From positions 10,483,047 through 10,547,046 of the forward strand of contig OZ024786.1 of assembly GCA_964017065.1 (NCBI GenBank): a stretch of 64,000 nt of DNA, in the 5' to 3' direction. This DNA is from Haliclona indistincta. Taxonomy: Eukaryota; Porifera; Demospongiae; Haplosclerida; Chalinidae. The position numbers and the translations under genes are program-made. Below the pieces are notes generated by a model that was not told the origin of the DNA, did no database searches, and saw only the letters and a list, made by a program, of their open reading frames with translations. Positions 1-10,127 of this stretch are shown in pieces. Numbering within the stretch: the first letter of the stretch is position 1; each line of letters begins with the position of its first letter.

Positions 1-490
1 CGTCATCATGACCCTCACTCCTCTTTATATACAGACGCCATCACTCCTGTATAATATGGAAACCCAGTAAAGCACACACAATATCTACCGAACCTGAAAA
101 ACAAGACATCATCATGACCCTCACTCCTCTAGTCTACAGAGATACAGATGCCATCACTCCTGTATAATATATGGAAACCCAGTAAAGTACACACGATATC
201 TACCGAACCTGACAAACAAGACGTCATCATGACCCTCACTCCTCTAGTCTACAGAGATACAGACGCCCCATCACTCCTGTATAATATATGGAAACCCAGT
301 TAAGTACACACAATATCTACCGAACCTGACAAACAAGACGTCATCATGACCCTCACTCCTCTTTATATACAGACGCCATCACTCCTGTATAATATATGGA
401 AACCCAGTAAAGCACACACGATATCTACCGAACCTGACAAACAAGACGTCATCATGACCCTCACTCCTCTAGTCTAGAGAGATACAGACG
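1..490. repeat. Minisatellite, about 4.5 units of 107-116 bp
   Basis: The motif TCATGACCCTCACTCC recurs near positions 6, 114, 228, 343 and 451, each time followed by CCATCACTCCTGTATAATAT, AAACCCAGT and ATCTACCGAACCTGA blocks. Units differ by small indels, such as presence or absence of AGTCTACAGAGA. The array runs off the left edge. No coding potential is seen. Confidence 0.9.
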
Positions 491-2025
491 CAAACTGGGA
501 AATAGTAGCACACTGGGAAATACACACCATGAACACTATCGTTTTGAGAGCTGAACTTGGACACAGAAACTTGAATGAAGCATCTCCTAGTCACCTCATG
601 TAAACAGTCGCGATTATTATGAAGCACAGTGCACACAACCTATACTAATTTAAACCTTGCTAGTTACCTAGTTTATATACTACTAAAAATACTGATCATG
701 AACTCACTAGAGAATTTGGTAACAACGTTAACGCTTTAGCATCAGTTCCATTTGACACGGCATCTGTAAAACAGCAATAGTTACACTAGATTCACACATC
801 AGTAACCTTTTCTCTTGCCTATAAGCAACTGAGCAAGCTCTGCTGAAAGAATACGCCAAATCCCCCTCACCACGTTGCGTACAAGATGGCGGACGAGTAC
901 GTTTTGGCGCCAATCAGCTGACCAATGGGATCAATTCGCGCGGAATGTTTAGCGCGTAATTCACTTCTTGATTCCAGTGGTATCATAACTTATTTTACGC
1001 AGCTAAGGTTGAATCTAGCACCTGTCACAAGGCATCTAGATGTGCATGCTTGATTATTACAGTTGTCTGACACTATTATAATAGCCTCAATTTAAAAATC
1101 AACTTCTCAGGTGAAGAGAAATCAACAACATAATGTATCAATGGAACACATTCATTGACTGAGTCTGTCCGTAGTGATTTAGGTAGACAATGTTTCAAAG
1201 CTTGTCTCTTCAGTCAACATCGCATAGAAGTCAACAATACACTGAAATCAGTTTGTTGTTGTCAATGCCGTCAGAATTGATCTAGAATAAGTGAAAACAC
1301 TAGTTAATCCAGTACAATAATTCTAGTAGTTACAGGTGTGTAAACAGTGTTAAATATTATTGTGGTAGTTAGTTAACAAAAATGACGTGCTAATGGAGGA
1401 AAATCTATACTGAATGATGAACCAAGGCATGAACTATAGAACAGAGATTCAGAGCATAAAGAATCCTGGTGATAGGCATAGCTAGAGTATAGGTACTGAA
1501 GGACGTGCACTTAAGTTTGAGTCACTTTTCTGTATGAAAGCATGTACAGGCCTTAGGGAGTAGAGTAAAACTGAAATACCACTAGTGATCGAGTGAATGT
1601 GCATGACCAGATTCTTACAGAGCTAGCTATTTACGCAACATACCGTCCAACTACGCCTGTACTACAGTAAATAACGTACAGCTCATGATAATGCTGAAGG
1701 AATCCTGAAGCTGAAGGAATCATAGCCTTATCGATAACAGCTCACGATCGTAGTAGCGCTATCGCTGACCTGCCCTGCACACTCGCTTCCGCTGCCATGA
1801 TCGCCATCTTAATGTAGGCGTTACTACCACACCATGTGGTCTTAACCAATGGTTATGCAGGCCCACCGCAGCGCAGTATAACCCAGGATAACTAACGTAG
1901 TAAGTTATTCGGTAGTTGCACCGTAGTTATACTGTACAAGTTATACCGTGTGCAGAATTCCCCAGGGTAACCTAGTTATACTGAACAGTGGAAAACCACG
2001 GGTAACCATCCTTTTCTTGTAGTGA
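491..2025. other. No gene recognised
   Basis: Only short open frames occur here and none resembles a known protein. From about 1850 to 2000 there are diverged repeats of a GTTATACTG/TAACC word, ending where the BEL/Pao homology begins. Confidence 0.5.
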
Positions 2026-3030
2026 TGTGAGTTTAATCTACCCAAGGCTCCTTGGTGGGGAGGGCTATTCGAGAGGTTAATAAAGTCAGTTAAACGCTGC
2101 CTGCGCAAAATCATAGGTCAAGCCCGACTTAATTATGATGAGATGACAACTGCTCTAGTTGAAGTTGAAGCGGTGTTAAACTCTCGACCCCTCACTTATG
2201 TCACTACGGATGATATGGATGAACCACTTACTCCTTCTCACCTTCTGACTGGGCACAGGATCCTCAGTTTACCAGATAACCCTAAGTTGAACGAAGAGGA
2301 AGAAGATGAAGAATTTAATTTGATTGAGCGCAAACAGTTGACTAGAAGGGCACGTCACTTGAATCGTACGCTGAACACATTTTGGACCAGGTGGAGACAA
2401 GAATATCTATTAGAATTACGAGAAGCACACCGCTATCATCCAGGCTCACCAAATGTAGTACCAATTAAGGTTGGTGACGTCGTAGTCGTACACTCCAGTG
2501 AGCAACCAACAGCCTTTTGGAAGCTGGGACGTGTGGTGGAACTGGTTCGTGGACGAGATGGACAAATCCGAGGCGCCAAGCTAAGAGTGTCAGGCAAGGG
2601 ACGACAAGCGACTACTTTACACCGACCGATCCAAAGGCTTTTCCCTCTCGAGACCTCTGAAACTGAAGTAAATGATCCTTCTGAACCTGTCGCAAGTGCT
2701 CCCTCTGAAACTGATGCACATGACCCCTCTGAAGCTGATGCACATGATCCCTCTGAAGCTGATGCACATGATCCCTCTGAAACTGACGCACGTGATCCGT
2801 CTGAAACTGACGCACGTGATCTCTCTGAAACTGATGCACGTGATCCCTCTGGAACGGAATTATCTAATCTCTCAGGAGCAGGCACGCATGATCTCTCGAG
2901 TATTGAAGGTGTCGACCAGCCAATCAGCGATATCATGAACAACTGCCCAATTCTAAGGAGGAGACCCTCAAGAATCGCCGCACAAGTTGCTCGTGACAGA
3001 CTGCTCGCTCAGACACTCATGGACAATTGA
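2026..3030 (+). pseudogene. BEL/Pao retrotransposon polyprotein, 3' end (integrase C-terminus), 5'-truncated
   Basis: The frame is open from 2026, just after a TGA at 2023, to a TAA-type stop at 3030. It starts with the FNLPKAPWWGGLFERLIKS block typical of the integrase end in BEL/Pao elements, followed by LVEVEAVLNSRPLTYV, PLTPSHLLTGH, WTRWRQEYLLELREAH, VGDVVVV and FWKLGRVVELVRG, which match the domain that follows the integrase core in this superfamily. Gag, protease, reverse transcriptase, RNase H and the integrase catalytic core are absent, so the copy is 5'-truncated and dead. The C-terminal tail (about 2660-2900) holds an array of 8-residue repeats of the DPSETDAR type, encoded by 24-bp repeats. 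The real product would have been one polyprotein; the internal ATG at 2143 is not a natural start. Confidence 0.88.
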
Positions 3031-3078
3031 CTATGTATGAACTGTATATCTATCACATTTATCATGTTGACCCCATGT

Positions 3079-3360
3079 CAAGGTGGGGAGTGTATTCGGA
3101 CAATTATTATCATTATTATTCATATGTATGCATTGATTGATTGAATGAGCACGTTTTTTTGAAAGAGAACAGTTTGTGCTGCCTAACTTGTATCCGCGCG
3201 CATCCGCCTGAGCAGATCGGCTCTGAACCAGAACAGGATAGTAAAAACGCGTTCTTGAGAAATGCAGCATGAAAAGTAGAGTGTCTGGAATTAGGAACCG
3301 TCCAGAATTAGGCGCGGTTACCTTATATACTGCTTTGTGGTCAGCAGTTTAGTCGGTGGA
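3079..3360 (+). mobile_element. Possible polypurine tract and start of the BEL/Pao 3' LTR
   Basis: About 50 bp after the polyprotein stop lies the purine run AGGTGGGGAG, directly followed by TGTATTCGGA at 3091. A polypurine tract abutting a TG-starting LTR is expected at this place. No second LTR is present in the window, so the LTR end and target duplication cannot be set. Confidence 0.4.
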
Positions 3361-3504
3361 GTTGTTACAAGGTTCCTGTTAGGTACAGGAGGAATGCTGC
3401 CTAATTAATATTCATAATTCAATTAACCACACCCACACCCAGGAACATGCTCGCGCGTACAGAATCACTATAAAGGCTTGTTTTTAGCGTTGACTGGTCA
3501 GCAG

Positions 3505-3574
3505 GTTCCGGTGGTTCAACGGTTTAGTATAGTGCCTTGTAATGACATAGTACAGGGTTCGATACTCGCTGTGT
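3505..3574 (+). repeat. tRNA-derived SINE-like head, left arm
   Basis: A tRNA-like segment with an A-box-like TGGTTCAACGG and a B-box-like GGTTCGATACT at tRNA spacing, followed by T-rich sequence. The acceptor and anticodon stems do not pair well, so this is a tRNA-derived relic rather than a working tRNA gene. Its diverged inverted partner is at 4319-4388. Confidence 0.6.
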
Positions 3575-4318
3575 GCAATTTTTTATTTTATTTTTTATTG
3601 CAGAAAGTTAAGTTTTTTAACTAATTGCTCTTAGTGAGGGCCAGAGAGTCTGTTCAGAACAACGCTCCCGACGATCCTTAGCTAGGGCCGAAGGCCCTGT
3701 TTAGGACGACCCTCTGACGATCTTTAGGCTTACCAAGCCGGGCCGAAGGCCCGGGTTAGGACGACCCTCCCGACGATCCTTAGGCTTATCAAGGGCCGAA
3801 GGCCCGGGTTAGGAAGACCCTCCCGACTTTGCGCAGTTAGGAGAAGGTTTTTTAGGGTTTAGGGTTTAGTAGCTAGCAAAGAATGGGCGTCGTAGCCGTC
3901 GTTAATTGAATTATGAATATTAATTAGGCGGCATTCCTCCTGTACCTAACCGGGCGAATTTTTTTTTTTGGACGCGGTTTCGACTTAGTGTGATAACCAC
4001 ACCTACTCTTGGGCTATCTACTAAACCCTAAACCCTAAAAAAACCTTCTCCTAACAGCGCAAAGTCGGGAGGGTGGTCCTAACCCGGGCCTTCGGCCCTT
4101 GCTAAGCCTAAGGATCGTATAGGGTCGTCCTAAACCGGGCCTTCGGCCCTTGCTAAAGGATCGTCGGGAGGGTCGTCCTAAACCGGGCCTTCGGCCCTTG
4201 CTAAGCCTAAGGATCGTCGGGAGGCTCTTCCTAAACAGGGCCTTTGGCTCTAGCTAAGGAATATCTAGCAATTAGTTAAAAACTTAAGTTTTCTGGAAAA
4301 AAAAACAAAAAAAAATGC

Positions 4319-4388
4319 CCGCAGCGAGAATCGAACCCGAAACGCGTGCATTGCAAACAACCACACTAACCGCTAAGCCACCGGAACT
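4319..4388 (-). repeat. tRNA-derived SINE-like head, right arm
   Basis: On the minus strand it reads as a tRNA-like sequence with A-box TGGCTTAGCGG and B-box-like GGTTCGATTCT. The anticodon-loop position would read GCA (Cys-like), but the acceptor stem is poor. It is better preserved than the left-arm head. SINE or tRNA pseudogene is the likely identity. Confidence 0.6.
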
Positions 4389-5133
4389 TGCTGTCCGGTC
4401 TGGGCTACAAACAAGCCTTTATAGTGATTCTGCACGCGCGGGGCACGCGCGGGCATGTTCTGTATCATGAATATTAATTAGTTCGAAACCGCGTCCAAAA
4501 AAATAATTCGCCCTAACCGGAACCTTGTTACAAAGCTAACCGCCGGTATACGAGCCCCACCCATTTTCTCTCACGTGCGAAAAGCGACTAATGGAATGCA
4601 GGAGAAGGACTGATCGCGGACACAAACAAAACGGTCTAGAGCTAGCGTAGTATCGCTGTATCTATATGCTGAAGCTCTCTCTGTGCTTATTCTTAGTTGT
4701 GTATAACCTGAACAATGTCTGACAGTGAGTTACAATAACGTATATTTCATGCACATCATGATTTCGATCCTGTACACAGATATTCCAGCCCCAACCATCT
4801 TCCAGTTGACAACTGAATTGATAGACATGAAGGATTGGTATCCTCTAGGTGTTGCTTTGAGAATTAACCCCGATAAGCTACAAGAGATCCAGATATTGTC
4901 CCCACACGAGGGAATTCCACGATGGAGGATTGATTTGCTACAGTATTGGCTGAACTCAACACCTGATGCCTCGTGGAATGACATCATAGTCGCTTTGAAG
5001 ACAATCGGTCACCACACACTATCAGCTAAACTGAGAGAAAAATACATTTTGCCGTTAGCAGGTCAACAGGAGTCCTGCTCTACACAACCTGGACTTGCTA
5101 TTGTTCCATCCTCCACTGCTACTGCTGCTTCAG

Positions 5134-5620
5134 GTAAAGTATATAGCTTGCATTTTCCATAGCAGACATTTCAGGTGTATGATTATGATTATGAATACTG
5201 ACTTACACGAATATTATTATCCCTCAGTGTGGGCAGAGCCACGAGGCATTATTACTGTACTGGTCTGTCATTCGGTCCGTTATTTCATGTTACCAGTTGC
5301 ACACGCTGAAAGTTGAGCTTTGAAACTTCCAATGCTAGATAATTATTATTCTAAGTTTGAATATTTGTAACTTTTATACGAAGCTTTCCTCTCGAGTTAT
5401 GCCATGATTTGTGTTGCTGACGATATCTGAAGACTAAACTGCTTAAAATCTTTTGTTTTCATTACTTGTAGAATCATTGTGTAGTACAAGACAACATGGC
5501 AGGTCAAGAAAAGCATGCAATGTATAGCTATTCTGCATGAGTCATGGTTCTATGAATGCAAACTTGCCCCATACAGCTAATTACTAGTTATCTATCACAA
5601 AATGGGACCAAGTATCAGTG
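5134..5620. repeat. Intronic diverged copy of the GCCTCGGTGGGCGGAGCC repeat family
   Basis: GTGGGCAGAGCCACGAGGCAT near 5228 is followed by the same body words (GCACACGCTGAAAG, TTTATACGAAGCTT, GAGTTATGCC) seen at 6.1-8.0 kb. It is a decayed member lying in the first long intron of DD-SH2 copy 1. Confidence 0.6.
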
Positions 5621-5625
5621 TTCGA

Positions 5626-5945
5626 CGTAGTCAGGCGTGGCCTGCCTAATCGCATACTGTATATAGTCAGGGGACACTAGTATACCTGAGTCGTCGCGCT
5701 GGAATGTAGCGGTTACAATTATTTTAGGAAGTGGTTAACGTAGTATTAACATGCGTGGGCGTACACGTGCTATACAGCTGCCATATAGCTGTAGTGTTAC
5801 GTAATTATTACGTTTTAAATTAGATTCATAACTGATACTGCAATCTGATTGGGTCGCAGCTATAGCTGCGACGGGCACAAGTCGTGTATACTAGTGTCCC
5901 CTGACTATATACAGTATGCGATTAGGCAGGCCACGCCTGACTACG
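5626..5945. mobile_element. 320-bp MITE with about 60-bp terminal inverted repeats, 5-bp target duplication
   Basis: The ends CGTAGTCAGGCGTGG and its complement begin an inverted repeat of about 60 bp that includes TATATAGTCAGGGGACACTA on both sides with almost no mismatch. It is flanked by TTCGA (5621-5625 and 5946-5950). The high arm identity suggests a recent insertion. No coding capacity; the superfamily is not assigned. Confidence 0.85.
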
Positions 5946-6130
5946 TTCGACGTTGAATAAGACGTGTTTTAGTTCTAGCCACTGATTTATTGTTAGTTTT
6001 AGCTATCTCTTGGATTTAAGGTGGCGGGTACACCAATTTTTAATGATCTTCAAGGATCATTTCTTTCTAATTCTTAAGTTTTCAGAGTTTATAAAATAAA
6101 CTCTGTACTTGCAGGTTGCAATTGTAGTAA

Positions 6131-7995
6131 TTATGCCTCGGTGGGCGGAGCCACGAGGCATACAGTAATCGTGGTGTCAGTCAGTCATTATGCCTCGGTG
6201 GGCGGAGCCACGAGGCATACAGTAGTCGTGTTGTGTGTGTGTGTGTCATTATGCCTCGGTGGGCGGAGCCACGAGGCATACTGTAATCGCGTTGTCTGTC
6301 GTTCATTCTGTCTGTCTGTCTGTCTGTTACACTGTTTTTGCGGCGCACGCTGAAAAGTAAGCTCTGAAACTTGCAATGCAGGTAGAACTCGATATTATCT
6401 CGGATGTGAACTAGCGAAAGTTCGATACAAAGCTTCATTCTAGAGTTATGGCGTGATTTGCTCACCTAGATGGCTTTTGCTGGCGATCAGGACTTCTCCG
6501 AAAACAAAACTACCAACAGCAGACTGCCTAATAGCTTGTAGATTAAATTTATACTACAGGATGGCAGCGCAGGTCCGTAGAAACTGCGCGAGGTAGCTAC
6601 TTGTAACCAGAACCACTGCCATTGTAGGCACGCCCACTTATATACAATAATTGATAATTACTCAGCACTGTTTGGCTTCTGATTGCATAACTATAAAATT
6701 GCTGCATTGCTTCTGCTTGTGCTATTTGAATGCTGGCAGCTGAATATGAATCCTACTCTGTTATAGCATTACATGCTCAAATTTTAACATCCACCGAGGC
6801 ATAACCCGCACCAATGGTGCATTTTTCTGTCCGTTGCCGGCATAGCACATCGCACGCTAAAAAATAAGCGCTGATATCAGCAACACAGGTAGAAATCGCT
6901 ATTTGCTCGGAACTGTATTGATAAATTGTTGGTTCTAAAGCTCCGTTCGTGAGTTATGGCGTGAGATGCTTACCTCGATGGCTGTTCCCGGCTATCTGGA
7001 CTCCTCTAAAGACAAAACAGTTTACAGCTGACTGCCTTACAGCTAGTGAGTTCGTTTGTACTACAAAACAGCTTGGTAGGTCCGGCGAAATTCTCTCGAA
7101 GGCCTACATGTACAGCTCGAGCTTGAGCTACAGTAGTTGCTGATGATCTAGAGTTCTCCGTAGACAAAACTATCCACAGTTGACTGCCTAGAAGCTGATA
7201 AGTCACAGGATAGCAGCGTATTTCTAAAGAAATTGTGTAAGCAAGCTATGGACGCTATCTCGTTCGTGTATGTGCTGTGCCGTGCATGCTCTGCACTCGA
7301 ATTGAACTTTATAGACACGCCCAGTTGAATTAGTGGTCAGCACTGATTGGCTTCTGATTGCATAACTATTATACTGCATTGTGATTGCTGTACTTGCTGT
7401 ACAGAAATTCTGTATAGATGCATCTGCAGTTGCTGTGTTTGTGGAATGGTGGATAGTTACTGTACAGGAATTGTGCTATAGCTTGTATAATAGGTGGAGT
7501 TTACTGTAGTTAGTGCTGTGTACAATGGAATTTCACCGAGGCATCAGCACCTTTGGTGCCTAGTTCTGTCTGTCAGTCTGTCTTGTAGCGCACGCTGAAA
7601 GTTAAGCTCTGAAACTAGCAATGCAAGTAGAACAAGGTATCATCTCGCTTTCGAACATGTGAAAACTTTATACGAAGCTTAGTTCGTGAGTTATGGCGCT
7701 ATTTGTTCACCGTTGCTGGCGATCTGGACTTCTCCACTGGAGGCAAACTTGCTGTCCACAGTTGACTGCCTGGAAGCTGATTTGTTAGAATTTACTACAG
7801 GATAGCAGCGCAGGTCCAGAGAAATTGTTTAAGCAAGCTATAGAAGCTATCTCGCTCGTGGTATGCGTGTAACTGCTGTGGCACTGTAGACACGCCCAGT
7901 TGAATTGTGGTTAGCACTGATTGGCTTCTGATTGCATAACTAAAGCACTGCGCATTCCACCGAGGCATCTGCACCTTAGGTACTTCATTTTTATT
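6131..7995 (+). mobile_element. Cluster of hairpin-headed repeats (GCCTCGGTGGGCGGAGCC family)
   Basis: Three head units of about 56 bp, each with the hairpin ATGCCTCG..GGAGCCA..CGAGGCAT, stand in tandem at 6131-6290. Three diverged bodies follow, each ending in CCACCGAGGCAT plus a short hairpin of the GCACC..GGTGC type (near 6790, 7545 and 7965). The bodies share words such as GAGTTATGGCG and GTTGACTGCC. The same family occurs at 28.2-29.0, 31.8-32.4 (reverse) and 36.7-37.5 kb (reverse). No protein is encoded, so these are non-autonomous elements of unassigned class. Confidence 0.75.
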
Positions 7996-9054
7996 AATGG
8001 CCTAGTTATTAATGGTTAGTTACAACTTCATTTTTTGTCAGGGACTATTTAAAGTGAACGAAACTTCGCTTGTGTTATTGGTTAGCAAACTCTAGTATGC
8101 GATTTAGGCTAGACACAACCTTCGTGGAGTAATGGAAATAACTCGAATTTACAGTTTTCTAGACTTTGTCGCTTACCGGGTTAGTCGACGCAGAAACTAT
8201 CCAGATCGAATTTCTTTTTTGTAGGATAGACAATATTATATTCTTGGCTGCAGGACTTGATGAAATAACATGTAAAGCCCAATAACCTTGTACTCACATG
8301 ACAGCCATTGTTTATAGGCAGACACCTTGTGAATATAGTTGTGATAACCACAGCAATGAATATATAATTTTAGGCATTAATAGCTGTACCTGCCACCTCA
8401 ATTTTTAACCTCACAAGGATAATTAGAAGCATCTTCTAACTTGCCAAGGCGATGTGTATGGGATTTAGCCGACTGGTGGTGCCTTTGATCACACCCACGC
8501 AATGTAGTACAACACAGGTTACACAGCATGAACACAGTGGCTAGATTACACTCTCTACTTGCAGTGTTTTCGCCATTATGACTTACATGGGTGTCAGAGG
8601 AAACAGAAGTACATTGCGCTTTAAAATATGCCTGACAATGGGACTGGCAGAAATCTTGATTATCCCAACAGCTCTATACAAGCATGAATACCCTATAACA
8701 AGTAATTTTCATGGGGCTATCTTGAATTTTCGTGAATCGAGTGTTTTACCATTATCACAAGTTTAATTTTCATGGACAAGTCTTGACAGCAAACCAACTC
8801 AAAGCATTTCCCAAGATTCGTGCGTTATAATAATATTCGCGGTTTAAACAAAAACTGCGTAAAATATGAAAATTTGGTCCCACGAAAGTTACCCACTGTA
8901 TGGTATGCTTTTTGGGACACCATTACAAGTTTTCCTTGCCTGAGCAGTAGCTAGTTTACACCCTTGGTGTATTTGACACATGTTTGTTATGTGCATGTAC
9001 TAGTGATACAATTTATGATCATGCACAGTTGATATTATTAGACTAATCCTTTAG
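7996..9054. other. Intronic sequence of DD-SH2 copy 1, no gene
   Basis: No recognised coding or RNA gene. A stretch around 8770-8900 (AAAGCATTTCCCAAGATTCG, AAAACTGCGTAAAAT) recurs at 59.28-59.40 kb in the equivalent intron of copy 4, showing that the two introns descend from one ancestor. Confidence 0.6.
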
Positions 9055-9150
9055 ATGTACAAGATTGTTCTACTGCATCAGCTACACATCTAACATCTAC
9101 TATAGCAACAACTGACACTTCACTATCAGCTACTAGCTCTACTGCTCATG

Positions 9151-10127
9151 GTTAGTAATACACCAAAATGACTTTTTATCGATACCAATCTGTTGTGCTC
9201 ACTGATACACAACTTTAATGGAATTTACGATCATGTAGCTAGAGTTGAACAGTCTGTGATGCTAATAAAGCTAAAGCTGTGTGCTGTGAGCTGGAAAATA
9301 GAAAATACGGATATTAAAAAAGGAAAGAATATGAAGTTCCAATTATTTTGACGATATCGGTATCGATATTACCGATTGTTCGTCATTCCTTGTCAATCGG
9401 TGCACAGTATCAACCTATTGACAATGTAACATGTTTATAAATTGCTTATTTGAAGCCTCATGATATTAATGCAGGATTGAATACTTACACATGTGAGCAT
9501 TATGCTTGATTAGCCAGAAATGTAATACTATTGGCGGTCACATTCGCAAAACTGTTATAAACTGAAAATAATAACTATAAAACTCTTGTGGCGATTTATA
9601 TTTGCACGATTGTCCGTGCTTAACACTTCCTATGGCAAGACAAAGCTGCAACGGTACATGCACGTCACAACTAGGTGCCATAATTGCTCATTAAGTTCAG
9701 TTACGCCCATGAAAATCTAACTAAATCAGCAATTATTTTCATGTCAATTTTGTAGCGACATTTTGTCATGTACAAGAAAGCGACCAACTCAGCCTCTAGT
9801 ACAACTCTTCTTTGTCGAGTAGGAAAGTTGGGAGCAAGAAAACGTGTACGCATCACTGTGAAACATTGCAGCAAATTGGTGAATGTACTCAATTTTTGCA
9901 CAATAATGTATAGAGCATTTCGGAATTTGATCAATATTTTCAATCTGAAAATGTAGTGGACTTTTTCGAACTTAGTACAGCGTGAGCCCTTGCCGAAGTC
10001 AGCTCGCCATACAGATCGAAGATACCGTATTCGGATAAAATAAATTATACGTGAAAATTTGCTCAGTGACCGCTTGTTTCTGGCAATGATATTACATGCA
10101 GTCATGACTGAGTATTTCTGATTAAAG
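9151..10127. other. Intronic sequence of DD-SH2 copy 1, no gene
   Basis: Two overlapping open frames occur on opposite strands near 9700-10105, but neither resembles a protein family and both lie between exons whose phases join correctly. I see no functional element here. Confidence 0.5.

Larger units (their letters stand above)
3371..4524. mobile_element. 1154-bp fold-back element with 9-bp target duplication (Mutator-like)
   Basis: The element is flanked by the direct repeat TTGTTACAA (3362-3370 and 4525-4533). Its ends are inverted: GGTTCCTGTTAGG on the left, CCTAACCGGAACC on the right. Both halves are inverted copies of each other over most of their length. Each arm carries a tRNA-like head, three to four direct repeats of about 55 bp centred on GGGCCGAAGGCCC, and a TTTAGGGTTTAGGG tract near the centre. 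Sequence at 22.59-22.70 kb looks like the unoccupied paralogous site. A 9-bp duplication is typical of Mutator-like elements. No transposase is encoded. Confidence 0.8.

Noticed and set aside
1..490. CRISPR array
   Set aside because: Units of about 110 bp are repetitive throughout, with no unique spacers, and the genome is eukaryotic.
2436..2942. Overlapping frames in the BEL/Pao tail (minus strand and +1)
   Set aside because: Shadow frames of the 24-bp repeats in the polyprotein tail.
3850..4035. Telomere or interstitial telomere site (TTTAGGG and CCCTAAA tracts)
   Set aside because: Only two or three units per side, facing each other at the centre of an inverted repeat; part of the element, not a chromosome end.
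4319..4388. A functional tRNA-Cys gene
   Set aside because: A- and B-boxes are present, but the acceptor and anticodon stems pair poorly and the sequence lies in a fold-back element.
9701..10105. 134-residue minus-strand gene in the DD-SH2 copy 1 intron
   Set aside because: No family resemblance, an overlapping opposite frame of equal quality, and no equivalent in the paralogous introns.
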